Source: Blepharisma stoltei (taxonomy: Eukaryota > Ciliophora > Heterotrichea > Heterotrichida > Blepharismidae). From it: a stretch of 64,000 bases of DNA. Both the position numbers and the translations under genes were made by a program. Shown here one piece after another: positions 51,401-63,600 of the stretch. Positions within the stretch are counted from its first letter, which is position 1. The number at the start of each line of letters is the position of its first letter. The notes under the pieces are model-generated. The model ran no database searches. It was not told the origin of the DNA and worked only from the letters and a program-made list of their open reading frames with translations. The stretch lies in the NCBI GenBank assembly GCA_914767885.1, contig CAJZBQ010000060.1, forward strand, positions 124,001 through 188,000, in the 5' to 3' direction.

Positions 51401-54400
51401 ACTCCATATGAACGTAATTTAAGCCTACGGAGGCTAGAATCTAATCGTGAAAAAAATGTGGTGAACTTAGAAGAGCTTGACGTAGGAATTTGAAACGTAA
51501 TTTCAGCATGGACATTGCTCATTAATACTGCATTTGGGATGCAAGAATTGATGAATTCTGTGACTTTTCTTGTATGAGATTTACTAGAGACTCCTACCTC
51601 TTTGACAATAGTTAAATAGTAGCCGACGCCATATCTTTTTTTTAAAAAAAGAGAACTGCCTAGGCATCTGAGCTTTCCTTGCGACATAATTGCGATTCTG
51701 TCAGCTAAAACGTCAGCTTCTTCCATATAGTGAGTTGTGAGAATAATAATTCTGCTACTTTTGTTGTTTTTAAGCATATCCCACATCTGCCTTCTTGCGG
51801 TTAAGTCCATACCTGATGTAGGCTCATCTAGTAATACAATCGGAGAATCAGCGATTAAAGCAATAGCTAATGAAAGTCGTCTTTTCATTCCTCCAGACAA
51901 AAACTTAGATTTTCTGTCTTTTTTACCTATTAAATCGACTTCAGACAATTTTTCTTTTATTTGATCACTTATTGCATTTTTATCTTTCATTCCTTTAAAT
52001 ACAGCAAATAAATATAAATGCTCCTCAGGTGTTAAGTCGTTAAACAATACATTATGCTGAGGGCAAACTCCAAGATACCTTCTTATTTGGCTCAAATCTT
52101 TTGATAGAAACAGATTATTGATTCTCATGTCTCCATAAGTAGTTGGTATAAGCCCACACATCATAGAAATCGTAGTAGTTTTTCCTGCACCATTATGCCC
52201 TAATAAAGCAAAAATTTGTCCTTTATAAATATCAAGGCTAAGATCATCAACGACGGTTTTATTTCCAAAAACTTTTTTATTCCCTTTTGCATTAATTATC
52301 TAAATTTAAATAAAAAATTAATGAAGCTCCTATATTCACTTTAATAAAATATAAAATTCCTAATAATCAAAGCCTGGCCATTCTCTTTCTGTTTTTGCAT
52401 TAAATCAGTTTCTGGCTCTACATTATCAGGCCACTTAATGTCTTCATTAAAATCTTCTTCATATTTATTATATCGGTTTCTACACCAAAAGGATTTTGTG
52501 CATAAAAAATATCAAGGCTTTTTTACACCCCACTCAGTAGGTCACACAATGTCAAGATAAATTGCCAAAAGAATAAAAAGAATTGAATCCACTACTAGAA
52601 AAGCTAGACAAGTCCCAAATGAATAATGCTCTACAATAGTTGAGGTATTTGATGACTGGACACCTTCTTGCCCATCTTCTAGCTTACTCTAACACTTTAA
52701 ATGGAATAAAAAATATATTGAAATTTAAAAGACTATATTTTTTATGAAATATATAATATTTTTCATTAATAATAATTAATTTATAAAATTTATTAATTAA
52801 AGAGCAAATACTATTTTCTTTCTTTTAAAATGACCAAATTTCAATTTATAAAAATTAAGCCATATTAATTGAACATCAAAGCTATTGCATAAACATTATT
52901 TTTACTTTATAAATAAATTTAAAGATGGGAACTAGCTAAAACATTGCAGCCTAGTGTGAGTGCAACATTTGGGAAAATGGACGCTACGGTTTTTGAGCCT
53001 TGATCTCTAGAAGACCCAGTTACTGCGAAACTTATGAAATAGCTTACAAGAAAAGCCATGAGACCAAGCATAACAGCACTACGGGATTTTGAGAAAAAAG
53101 TGCTTATAAAGATGCTAAAAGTTAGACAGCTGATACCATAGAGCCAAAATAGTAAAAGTAGCATTCCAGCATTACTGTACTTGAAGAGGCTTATTGAAAT
53201 GAGGCCACCGATTATAGCGATTAAGGTGTAGACTGTGAAATAATAGGTAACTCATGATAGATAAGTTAATTATTATAAAAAATTGCATGACTATAAGCCT
53301 AAAGACCTTTGGCCTTAGCTTGATAAGCTTTTTAATCTTATTTTTGGAATCAATATCATGATAGCCAATATGCCTTATTTGAAAGTCCCATAATCATCAT
53401 CATCTCTTTGATTTTATATTCTTTTTCTTGTACAATTAGTGACACCATTCTGCATATAGTATATCCACCTTAATGGATCGCCATATGCCCAACATCTCTC
53501 AAGATGATCAGGGGTTGAAAGAAAGAAATTTTTTCTTTACCCTACCATAATCAATTGTTGATTTCCTACCCATTTCAAATTTCTAGTAGCTTTCAACTTC
53601 TCTTTCATAGATTGATCCATTTTTGCATTTAATCAAATATAGTCTCTCTTAGGAGTTGACGTTTCACCAACAAATGTCATTGAAACCACCTTTGAAATAG
53701 CAAATCTAAATTATCTGATGGATTTCCCATATCAAGGGTTGATTTTACCAGCCCTTTATCATCTCGGAGGCATCGGGCACATGGCTATCCACTTAGGTGA
53801 ATACGCTATACTGGAACCAAATAAGAAATAACCACAAAAAATGGCAACATGGTAGAAATCAGAGAAATGAAATCATCAGATACATAGTCGTCATAATACA
53901 TAGGAACAAAACCAGCTGCTATATATGGGTTTGTATTATTTGAATACGTTTTTATACAAACTTACAATAAATATGTACGTTAATTTTGACATTTCATTAT
54001 AATAAGTTTTTTAAATATATTCAATTTAAACAGAATAGTATATAATTGTCAATATAATTCATTATATGTATGAAGTTTGACCCAAAATAATTATACTGGA
54101 ATGAAGGCATTGGCTTCCTCAAATACTTATCAGTAGCTTTTGAGTAGGAGTCAAAATCAAAAATATTTATGTAGTCCCCTAGTCTTTGACTTCCACTCTG
54201 GTAAGACTCTGTTACGTTAAACCTAAAGCTGTACTCTATCTTGTAAGGACTAGAACTATAGAATACTATAGCAAAACATATTTTCGGAGTTCCATTTTCT
54301 CCATAGTCACTGCTTTCTATGTAATCTTCTAAGTCTTGCTCTGATGAATAACTAGTAAATTTATAAGGATTTTCCAAATTCCCAATTTTTTCTTTAAGTG

Positions 54401-54767
54401 CTCTGATTATCTCATTTGCAAATGATCCTCGACCTTCATTTACAAATGCAATATTTCAGACGTTTTCTTTAGAGTAGTAATTTCTGTAATAGTTTTCTGA
54501 GAGATCTTTAGGGTTATCTGTGAATTTTACAGGTGGATCGAAAGATGAGCTGAAATAATTTTTATCATCATCGGATACTGTCATAGCTGATGGAGAAATA
54601 TAAGATTTAGCAGAATGCTTACTAAACCCAACTCCATCTCTTATAATTGCTAAAATAATTAAGAGAAACACGGGAAATAAAAACTCACACAGAGATCCAC
54701 AAAGCCTTCTCTTCCAAAGTATTCAATTTTTGTACAACAAGGCTCTATAGTGCTGTCATATGGACAT
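48433..54767 (-). CDS. ABC subfamily A transporter, copy 1
   Basis: Full-size ABCA, probably lipid-moving. ATG 54767 (MSIWQHYRALLYKNWILWKRR), stop TAG 48435-48433. Removing segments of 86, 354, 104, 248, 53, 220 and 68 bp gives 5202 nt, 1733 aa. TMD1 ends in LEDGQEGVQSSN and YLDIVWPTEWGVKKPWYF. NBD1 has [41 protein letters not shown] and [14 protein letters not shown]2 runs from RKRILLSKRDKKSL. NBD2 has [40 protein letters not shown] and [12 protein letters not shown]. The last domain matches the ABCA C terminus. All TGA codons read as Trp. The 220-bp segment at 51120 leaves a one-base ambiguity in an A-run; otherwise all junctions are exact. Confidence 0.92.
50626..50693. other. Putative IES, 68 bp, repeat AAATGATCC
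   Basis: AAATGATCC at 50626 and 50694. Excision joins YRMGSF to YFNKMDTTNDQYE. Confidence 0.92.
51120..51339. mobile_element. Decayed family A element in ABCA copy 1, about 220 bp
   Basis: One end is CTCTCCCCCCTCTATAAGC, a worn family A terminus. The interior contains AACAGAATTAGCTAGA as in A2 and A4, but the other terminus is missing. Removing 220 bp restores GDDQEL to RKQIDEGVSLD. The junction falls in A-runs and is not exact. Confidence 0.6.
52297..52349. other. Putative IES, 53 bp, TA-bounded
   Basis: TA at 52297 and 52350. Excision joins QALIIRNFI to INAKGNKKVFGN upstream of NBD1. It is the shortest segment in the window. Confidence 0.8.
52685..52932. other. Putative IES, 248 bp, TA-bounded
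   Basis: TA at 52685 and 52933. Excision joins LGCNVLA to KLEDGQEGVQSSN, the conserved end of an ABCA TMD1. Confidence 0.88.
53252..53355. other. Putative IES, 104 bp, repeat TCATGATAG
   Basis: TCATGATAG at 53252 and 53356. Excision joins NKAYWLSW to VTYYFTVYTLIA. Confidence 0.92.
53455..53810. mobile_element. Inverted-repeat element I, TA duplication, in ABCA copy 1
   Basis: TA at 53455-53456 and 53809-53810. Inverted ends of about 70 bp share TATAG, CACCT, TGGAT, GCCAT and TGCCC blocks. Excision of 354 bp joins ISYLVPV to CRMVSLIVQEKEYKI. Confidence 0.88.
53953..54038. other. Putative IES, 86 bp, TA-bounded
   Basis: TA at 53953 and 54039. Excision joins HIMNYIDNYI to KTYSNNTNPYIAAGF. Confidence 0.88.
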
Positions 54768-55697
54768 ATTTTATATAAGCAAGATGGAAAATTGAAATGC
54801 TTAAGCCGAACGTTATAAATTATAAATATATGAGATGGGTGACGCTCAGATGGCTACAGAGTTATTTTTAATTAAGATGATGATAGTGCCAATATGGATT
54901 TTTACATTGGTGGAAAGTTGTCTGGGCATCAGATTTTAAAAAAACCCTTAAGTTGTTAAGGAAATCCAAAGAATTATTTAGATAAATATTAGAACTTTAT
55001 ATGGGTTGGAGAATTTAAGTAAATGGAGGATGATTTTTATTAAAACCTTTAACAGCTTCTTTTTAAAATAGAGATATAATCTTCCTGGCTTTTCTTAAAA
55101 AAGCTATTTAACTATATCGTTATTTGCTTAAATTGGAACTTTACCACCTGATTCCACATGTGAAATCAAAAGGGCTTCACATGTGGAATCATCTTTTCAC
55201 ACGCGGAAAATATTCCACATATAGGGTGGTAAAGTTCCAATTTAAGCAACTAACGATAGGAAAATATATAATTAATTCATTAGCATGAATGGAAGGTTCT
55301 TTTGATGAATTAAAGGTTAATTTATAAGATTAACCAGCTTTTATAATTGACCCTAAATGAAAGTATTAACATTATTCATGCCCTTTAGAAAAAAATTAAT
55401 TTTGATGAGAAGACAAATTGCTGCAAAGAAATAATGGTATTTTTATATACTTATTATTATGAATAGCTAGATTTTTAAAAGATTTTGGCTAGCTACAGCT
55501 GCCATTATCTTTCATTGGTGCTCATTTCTGAACCAGAAAATTAGGCTATTAAAGGTAAATTTTAATAGGTTTTTAGGCTAAATAATTATTCCTGAGATTT
55601 ATACAAATATAGGCTATTTATTTTGAGAAGTTAACTTTTATTTTAATTTAAATTTTTATATTTGAAAGTCATGGGCTTATCTTTTCGCTGAAAATGC
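54768..55697. other. 930-bp intergenic region between ABCA copy 1 and the RagC/D gene
   Basis: It contains palindromic element F (55115-55258). A 34-codon plus-strand frame at 54835-54939 (MGDAQMATELFLIK) might be a gene start but is not continued. Otherwise AT-rich. Confidence 0.4.
55115..55258. mobile_element. Small palindromic element F, TA duplication
   Basis: TA at 55115-55116 and 55257-55258. The 140-bp core is almost one inverted repeat: GCTTAAATTGGAACTTTACC and complement outside, ATTCCACATGTG units inside. There is no coding capacity. Confidence 0.85.
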
Positions 55698-57522
55698 TTA
55701 ATTAAAACTCTTACTCTCTTCCTCATCTTTTATCCACTTTTCCCTCGCCTCAAATATTTTTCTTGCCCCTTCCCTAAAGCATTCAATATTATAGTCGATT
55801 AAATGCTGCCTATCGAAATTATCAGCTTTTACTAAACACACAAGTGCCAGCATATGTTCAATTTCTCTCAAATACAGCGTAAGTCCACTATCTAATTTAA
55901 TAATCGCAGTTGATTTTTTGTCAAAAACGCTGTTAATGTTTTCTGATTCTACTAGCCTATATAAAAATTACCCATAAATACAGGAAACATCAATAACGAC
56001 GTCAATCATATCGGAACAAAGCTCATAAGAAATTAAATCTACTGGTGTTGAGTCAGTCGCAATATAAAGCTTGGTGATTACATCAAAGACATAAACTTTG
56101 TCAATTCTGCAGTGGTTCATTAGGACATCAAGCATATTTTGCAAGTAGCCTACCTGTGGGGTAATTTTCTGAACAACTTTACTTAAAGCTTCATAAATAC
56201 TGACTTCCCCCCCTTTAAATTGGAACAAAATATAGGTAAAATTTCCACTTTTTTGGTAAATTAACCCCCCTTTAAATTGGAACAAAATTTAATTTTATAA
56301 TAAAAAATGTTATATATATAAATCATAATTTTTATGTAAAAAGTTTTGATATAAATTTAAATGTTTATTCTTAACTAAAATTAAAAATTTAGTTTTATCC
56401 TGCTCTTGTTTATAGAATAGAGTATAAAGAGCATTTTATTTAAATAAATTTATTATCCTTAATTGTAAATTTTTTAAAAAAATTTAATTTTTTTTTTTAA
56501 AATATTTTCGAAAAAAAATTTTATTTTTTTTGATAAAAATGATATTTTTTATTTAAATAGCTTTGATATAAGTTCAATACGAATTCTTTACAAAAATTCA
56601 AATTTACTTATCTCTTGCTTTATTTTAAAGAATAGAGTATAAATAACATCTTATTTAAACAAAATTTTAAACAAAATTAGCACTTTGATTAATAAATTTT
56701 CTAAATTTTTTTTTTTTTAATTTTTTTTATCAATAAAAATAATAATTTTTGTGTAAATAGTTTTGATGCCAATTAATAGTGGCGTATTAATTAATAATAA
56801 ATTTTAGTTATATCTTGCTTTGTTTTTAAGGATAAAGAGTAAATAGCATTTTATTAAACAAATTTATTAATCTAATTCGATAAATTTTTGAAATTTTTTT
56901 TTTTTTAAATTTTATATAAATTTTTTTTTTATAAAAAATTTTTTTATAATGATTTTTTTTTAAAAAAATTTTCTTAACCCCCCCTTTAAATTGGAACAAA
57001 ATTTTTAGTTCCAATTTAAAGGGGGGGAGTGAGATCATAAATACTAGTTAAACTATAGCTTGGCTCAGGGATTTCTCTATCACTAATTTTAAGTCTAACC
57101 GAATCAGAAACCTCATTCAGAACTTCTAGCTTTACATCATCATTCATAAACATATCCCCATCAATTTTATGAATAAACATTTCAAAAAAACATTGAGAAT
57201 TCATCCCATGGACTTCTCTCAGAATTGAAACAAACGCATCTAAAGAGCGCTCATATGGCTTATCCTGGGCATCTAGGACATATATAACTAGTGAACAGTT
57301 TTGAAGGTATTTTCGCTCATTTGCGTTCATTTGAGAAATCTGAAAAGTCCCTGGAAAATCAATTATCGTGAACTTTGTGTAAGGATTGTTGTAAACGTTG
57401 ATTTCTTCTATCCTAGAAGTACTTTCTGTGAATAAGGTTTCGTTAGGAGAAATCTTTTGGAAAACTACTTTAAGGATAGAGGTCTTTCCAGCTCTTTTAT
57501 TGCCGAGCAGAGCTATGTTCAT
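55698..57522 (-). CDS. RagC/D (Gtr2) small GTPase
   Basis: Subunit of the Rag heterodimer that signals amino acid status to TOR at the lysosome or vacuole. ATG 57522, stop TAA 55700-55698. Removing MITE B7 (829 bp) and a 15-nt intron gives 981 nt, 326 aa. The G1 box is GNKRAGKTS, followed by [17 protein letters not shown], typical of RagC. G3 is DFPG and G4 HKID. Then come [20 protein letters not shown] (spanning the MITE junction) and [28 protein letters not shown], the conserved RagC/D C-terminal core. The HKID in place of NKxD is normal for Rag proteins. Confidence 0.95.
55957..55971 (-). other. 15-nt spliceosomal intron in the RagC/D gene
   Basis: Minus strand GTAATTTTTATATAG. Removal joins VSCIYG to [12 protein letters not shown]. 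Unspliced, it gives an immediate TAA. Confidence 0.92.
56201..57032. mobile_element. Family B MITE (B7), longest form, inside the RagC/D gene
   Basis: TGA at 56201-56203 and 57030-57032. Inner length 826 bp, similar to B6 with small indels. Excision of 829 bp restores [14 protein letters not shown]. Confidence 0.95.
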
Positions 57523-57634
57523 AATTTATAATAAAATCGCCATATGGATTCTAATTTCAAGTAAGTTGGTTTTTTTTAAGTTTATTATTTAAAAAAATAT
57601 AGCCAAAGAATATTAAGATTAGTAGTTATATTCT

Positions 57635-60600
57635 TTAGATACCATGCGCGTATCTTCTTATAATTCCTGCTTGAAATTCTTCTCCTTTTCTTGCGAAATC
57701 ATTGAAGATTTGCTCCAAGGAACTCTGAGACAGCGCATATTCAGAAATTTTTAGGGCTTCTTTATTCATTTCAACTGTAGAGAAAAAGTATCCTATTGAT
57801 TTTTCCTCTTCTTTAGCGATTTTGAATTTATAAAGTGAAGAGAAGTGTTCAATTATTTCGACATTTGGTCAAGCACAGGTAGCAACCCTACACCCCCACC
57901 CCCCCTAAAAGTGGTACCTCCAACCCCCCTTTTTTAATGGTACCCCCACCCCCCTAAAAAAATGGCACCCCCCACCCCCCCTTTCACAGATAGCACCCCC
58001 ACCCCCCCTTAATATAGCATAAAATATATGAAAAATGCCAATTTAGAGCATACGTAATAAATAAATTATTATTTTAAATATTCAAAATTACTGATTTATA
58101 CAATATCCACATAGCGTAGCACAATCGATTAAGGAGTAGATGAAATGGTGAGAATTTCCTATAACTAGTAAGCTCACCAAATCTGAAAAAATTTGTTAGC
58201 AAGTTAATAATGATCTTTGGTATTAATTAGCAATATATCCTGCATATATTTATGAACTTTGTGGAACAATGGCTAAAAGTCGAATTAGAGATCCAAAAGT
58301 AAAACTGACAATAGCAAATACTATTTTTATTACCACTATTGAATCCTGTTATCAATTCAGTCCTGCAATCCTTGCACAATGGACATTAGATTAGCTTTAA
58401 TGTATGAATCAATAAATTTAATGCAAGTTATTGTGTTGTGCTTGGTTCATTTAATAATTAATGCCATTATCTATATCTTTGGCATTATATTTATAAATAT
58501 AAAAAACAAATTAATATATTTTCTAATTAATTGCTAATTAATTTAAATTTATTAATTAATCATAAATATAAAGTAATTTGTGGACTTAATTTAAAAATAT
58601 ATTGTTTTAATTGGGTTATGTTTAATTTATTCTGCTTATTTCTTATCAAATACTTCTATAGGATAAACCCGAGAGGAGGGGGTGGGGGTGCGATCTGCGA
58701 AAGGGGGTGGGGGTGGGGGTGGGGGTGGGGGTGGGGGTGGGGGTGGGGGTGGGGTGTGGGGGGGGGGTGGGGGTGGGGGGGTGGGGGTTCCCTTTATTGG
58801 AGGGGGGGTGGGGTGTAGGGTTGCGACCTATGCTTGACCAGACATTCTTAAACTCTCTTTTAAGCCATTCGTAAATTGTATCACCCAGCTCTTCAACAAT
58901 AACCCAGGACACTAAAGAATCTCTTGATATGCATCCATCTACTTTTAATTGTTGATGCAAAGCAGAGCCTGCACCTCTTTCATGAATTTCCTCATAGAAA
59001 TTCTTTGCGTCGAGAATTTCTAAACATGGCAAAATTCGATTTTCTGTGATTACTGTTTCTCCCATAAGGATACGATCTAAAACCATTCCTCTATCATTTA
59101 CTTCAAAATGGCTAGGAATTTCAACTTTTGCTTCGAACTCATATCGATCGCCATATTTGCTTTTAATCCAGGTAGCAGTTCCAAGACATCTAAGCCTTCC
59201 AGCAACCATAATAGCCATACGATCGCTTAAAGCTTCAGCTTCTTCCATTGAATGAGTTGTCAAAATGACTGACTCCCCCCCTCCGTGAATGAAACAAAAA
59301 CCATTGGAAAATCGCTATTTTTTGCCCAAAACCCACCGAGTGAACAAAAATTTTTTTAATAGAAAAAATTTTTTGTGAAAAAAATATGATACATAAGTGA
59401 TGATTATTATAATGAAATCTCGAGCTAATTCTGTTTAATTTTAAACAAATTGCGTTTTAACATAAATTTTGAAAATTAAATTAATATTTGCTTCCCAATT
59501 TTTGCAAATTAGGATTTTTTTAAAATTTCGAAAACAAAAGTTTTTCTATAAAATTTATATATATAAATTTTTTAAAAAAAAAATTTAACCCCTCTCCGTG
59601 AGTGAACAAAATTTTTTTGTTCACTCACGGAGGGGGAGTGAGGAGTTCTTTTGTTTAAGATTCCCAATGACTTTCCACATTTTTTTTCTAGTTTCTGGGT
59701 CCATTCCTGCAGAAGGCTCATCTAAGAAAACTACTGTTGGATTTCCAATAAGTGCTATAGCTACTGACAATTTTCTTTTATTTCCTCCTGAATAAGTTCC
59801 TGCCAATATATCAGCATATTGCCTTAAATCCATTTGATCTATCATTTCTTCGACAAGTGCTTCTTTTCTATCTTTAGGAATTCCTTTGATATCTGAATAT
59901 AGTCTTAAATGCTCTCTTGCTGTAAGCAGCTCAGATATAGCATCAAATTGAGGACAGTAGCCAATTAGCTCTCTTGCTCTATCAAGATCATTAATGACAT
60001 TATGTCCACAAATATAGGCTTCTCCAGTTGTAGGAGCTGTTTCTCCAGTCAGCATTTTGAAAGTAGTTGTTTTTCCAGCCCCGTTTACTCCTAAGAACGC
60101 AAAGCATTCTTGTTGGTTTACATTAAAACTCACATCTTCGACTGCTGCAAAAGCTTTATTCATTCCTTGTCTGTAGATTTTTCTAATTCCTCTAACATTG
60201 ACTTGAACTTCTTGAGGATTAACATTTAATGCATTTTCTGCTTCTCTTTCTACATCATCATCAGCTTCATATTCTGATGGAGCTACATGGGGTACTCTAC
60301 AACAACATTGCAGCAGTGTTTTATATGTTTCTAAGTATTCTAGGACATAAATAAGGATTAAATAAAACGGAATTGTGATTCCAAGCATTAAAATATCACC
60401 TCCAGCTGAGCCAATATCAAATGCATTATATAATCCATCTATTTCATCCCAGCTTGAAAAGGATGATATACTTCCTATACTTAATAGCCCATCTCCATAG
60501 CAAAAAGCAGGACTTATTCTTAAAATCCACCTAACTCCTTCTTCATGAGAGAACAAATCATAAAATTTATTTTTTAAATCTAGATTCTTATATACATAGC

Positions 60601-63600
60601 AAAAATTAATTTTTTGCATAACAATAGAATATGGTAATTGAAATTTAACAAGTATAATCTAATACAAAAAATTATTGCATCCTTGCAGAGGAAAAAACTA
60701 TTATCTAAATCATATTATTCCAATCTATTTACTTAAAAACATGGGAAAGTAAGATATCTTGCAACAGGCCTTGTAGATGTAAAAAGATAAAGAACCCAAA
60801 TAAAGTATGGTAAAACTCCGCCCACAATAACATTGAAAAGAATAGTAGCAACTTGTGCAGAAGGATAACTTTTGAAGAAAAAACTACTAAAATATGTAAA
60901 AGGCGCTATAGAAACTCCATATAAGAGCATTAGCACCCAAACAGCTCCATAAGTATCATCAGGGTCTGTAAAAGTTTTTACCTCAAAAGCCTTGACCAGT
61001 AAAGCACAAATTATAGCTGGAAATAAATGTTTAACAGAGTCCCAAAAGAAATTTGCACACCAATACGAAAGTCTCGAGATTCCGCTGATCATGTGCTGGT
61101 GTTTGACATTAGTTTCTCTTTCTTTTACAATTAAAGCTATAATGCCTGCTGGAATGAAGCTAAAACCTAACGAAAATATAATTGCTGCAGTAACCCCATC
61201 TCAGATGCCTTTGATATCTTTAACTTTTTTGGTATAAGGAAGAGGGTAATTATAAACCGCTATTTTTTTCCCATATTTTGAAAATATTTCATTAGAAAGC
61301 TTGCTATAGTAGACTCCAGTCGCTTGAGGAGCTGATTGATTGTGGAAAATAACAGCTTGATACTGATCGTTGGTGGTATAGGCCTTCCTATAGATGGCGC
61401 GCAATGCGCCATCACCGGGCCATGTCGGGAGAGGTTCCACACGAGGAATGGCTCTACGTGTGGAACCCTCTTTTTGGTTCGTGGAAAGTAGTTTTCTCAC
61501 AGGTCAAAACGAGGATTCCACACGTAGAACCATTCCTCGTGAGGAACCCTCTCCCGACATGGGTCGGTAATGGCGCATTGCGCTCCATCTATAGGGAAGG
61601 CCCTATATCCATATTTGTCAAATAATATGAGCCCATTCTATAATTATCTGGATCTGTTCGGGTATCAAATAAATATTGATCAAAACCTTCTATAGTATCA
61701 TTTATAACACTATAGTCAGGGTTTGCATACTTTGAAAAGCTTCCTACATTTGTTCCTGCGGGCCAGTAATAAATTGTATCTTGAGGTAAAGAATATGAGG
61801 ATTCAGTAAGCCTCTTTTTATCAGTAGGTGGAAGCTTCCAGCCAGTTTTCATTAAACTGAGCCCAAGGATAACTAATATAATTGGGACAAAAATTTCATA
61901 GACTAGGCTTCTCAGGTCTCTTTTTGACAAGGAAACTCTCTTTTTTAAAAGCGTCCAAAAATGGCTGTAAAATAAAGGACCTTTAAGCCTATCTCTGGAT
62001 AAAATAAAATCATCTTTAAGCTCACTTTCTTCTTTTTCCTGGTCTTTTTTAGCAAATCCTGAGGCATCTTCTCTTGCTACCCTTAAAAAGACTTCTTCAA
62101 GGGTTGTAACAGATATTCCATAAGACGGCAACTGTAAAAAGTTAAGTTGCTTGTCAAGGGCTGCAAAAAACTCAGTAAATTTACTTGAGCTAGAGTTAGG
62201 GATTTGAAAAGTTATTTCTGCATGCACATCACTCATTAAAGAAGCTTCAGGAATGTATTCTCTTATGAAATCCTTAACCGATTGTGTATGAGTTTTGCTT
62301 GCAACTCCGACTTCTTTGACAATAGTTAAGTAATAGCCGACTCCATATCTTTTTTTCAAGAAAAGAGAGCTGCCAAGGCATCTGAGTTTGCCATGAGACA
62401 TAATTGCAATTCTATCTGCTAAAACGTCAGCTTCTTCCATATAATGGGTTGTGAGAATGATGATTCTATTATTTTTGTTGTTTTTGAGCATATCCCACAT
62501 TTGCCTTCTTGCAGTTAAGTCCATACCTGATGTAGGCTCATCTAGTAGCACAATAGGAGAATCAGCGATCAAAGCCATTGCAAGGGATAACTTTCGTTTC
62601 ATACCACCTGATAAAAGCTTACCCTATCCTATAAGTATATAAAAAATGTTAGAAACTACTATTAAATTATTGGCAATTTATTTTAATATTATTTGAGCTA
62701 TCAACGAAATTGGCAAAAATGAGCTAACTCCCCCCCCCCCATCCTTGATCGAACGACTCGCCATCGTTCGATCAAGGATGGGGGTTAAAAAAAATTTTTT
62801 TGGGAAAAAAATTTTATATATAAAATAAAATATATATATAAAATTTTTTTTTATTTACTTTTAAATAAGAGGGTTAAGAGTATTTAATAATTATTTTTAC
62901 AGCAAAAAATTGAATTAATTTCATAAAAATACCAATTTTTTATATTTTAATTTATTAGTTTACCCCTTTAAATTGTATAAATTTTTAATTTGTTACTTAT
63001 TAAATTAAAATTTTTTTTTTTTTTTAAATTTTAAAAAATCTCTATTTTATTAGCTTATTGAGTTTTTTTAAGCCCATGTTGATGACTAAATTACTTTAAA
63101 TGGTTGATTCCGAAGCTTTCTATCGTCTTAAAGTCTCTGAAAACAACTTCATTAGGTACATCTTCCCAAGCTTTTGATAACTATTATATTTTTATATATA
63201 TAAAAATTTGCATGATATGAAAATCGTTCGATCAAGGATGGGGGTTAATTTCCCCAATTTTTAGGAATTTTTACAGTCAATCGTTCGATCAAGGATGGGG
63301 GGGGAGTAAGATATTTCTCTCAATTTTTTAAAAATGCCTTTATTTAATCTATCTATTATTTATTAGGCGTAGCGTATTGCAACCCTTATGATTTGTTTCC
63401 TGTTAGTCGTCTGCTTCAAGTTGCCATTATTTAATCATTATTTAATCATTAATTAATCGTGTATTATAATTTAATTTAAATGAGAAAGAGTTAGTTTGAG
63501 TATCTTTCTTGGATGTCAAATCGACTTCAGATAGTTTTTCTTTAATTTGGTGATATATTTCTTTCTTGTTATTCATACCTTTGAAGATAGCAAAAAGATA

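Noticed and set aside
58686-58790. Possible CRISPR or telomere array
   Set aside because: Units are 6 bp without spacers, inside a transposon-like element. The array is internal and not at a chromosome end.
58531-58818. A 95-codon Gly/Trp-rich open frame (and its minus-strand Pro/Thr-rich partner)
   Set aside because: It is a translation of the GGGGGT satellite inside element G, not a protein gene.
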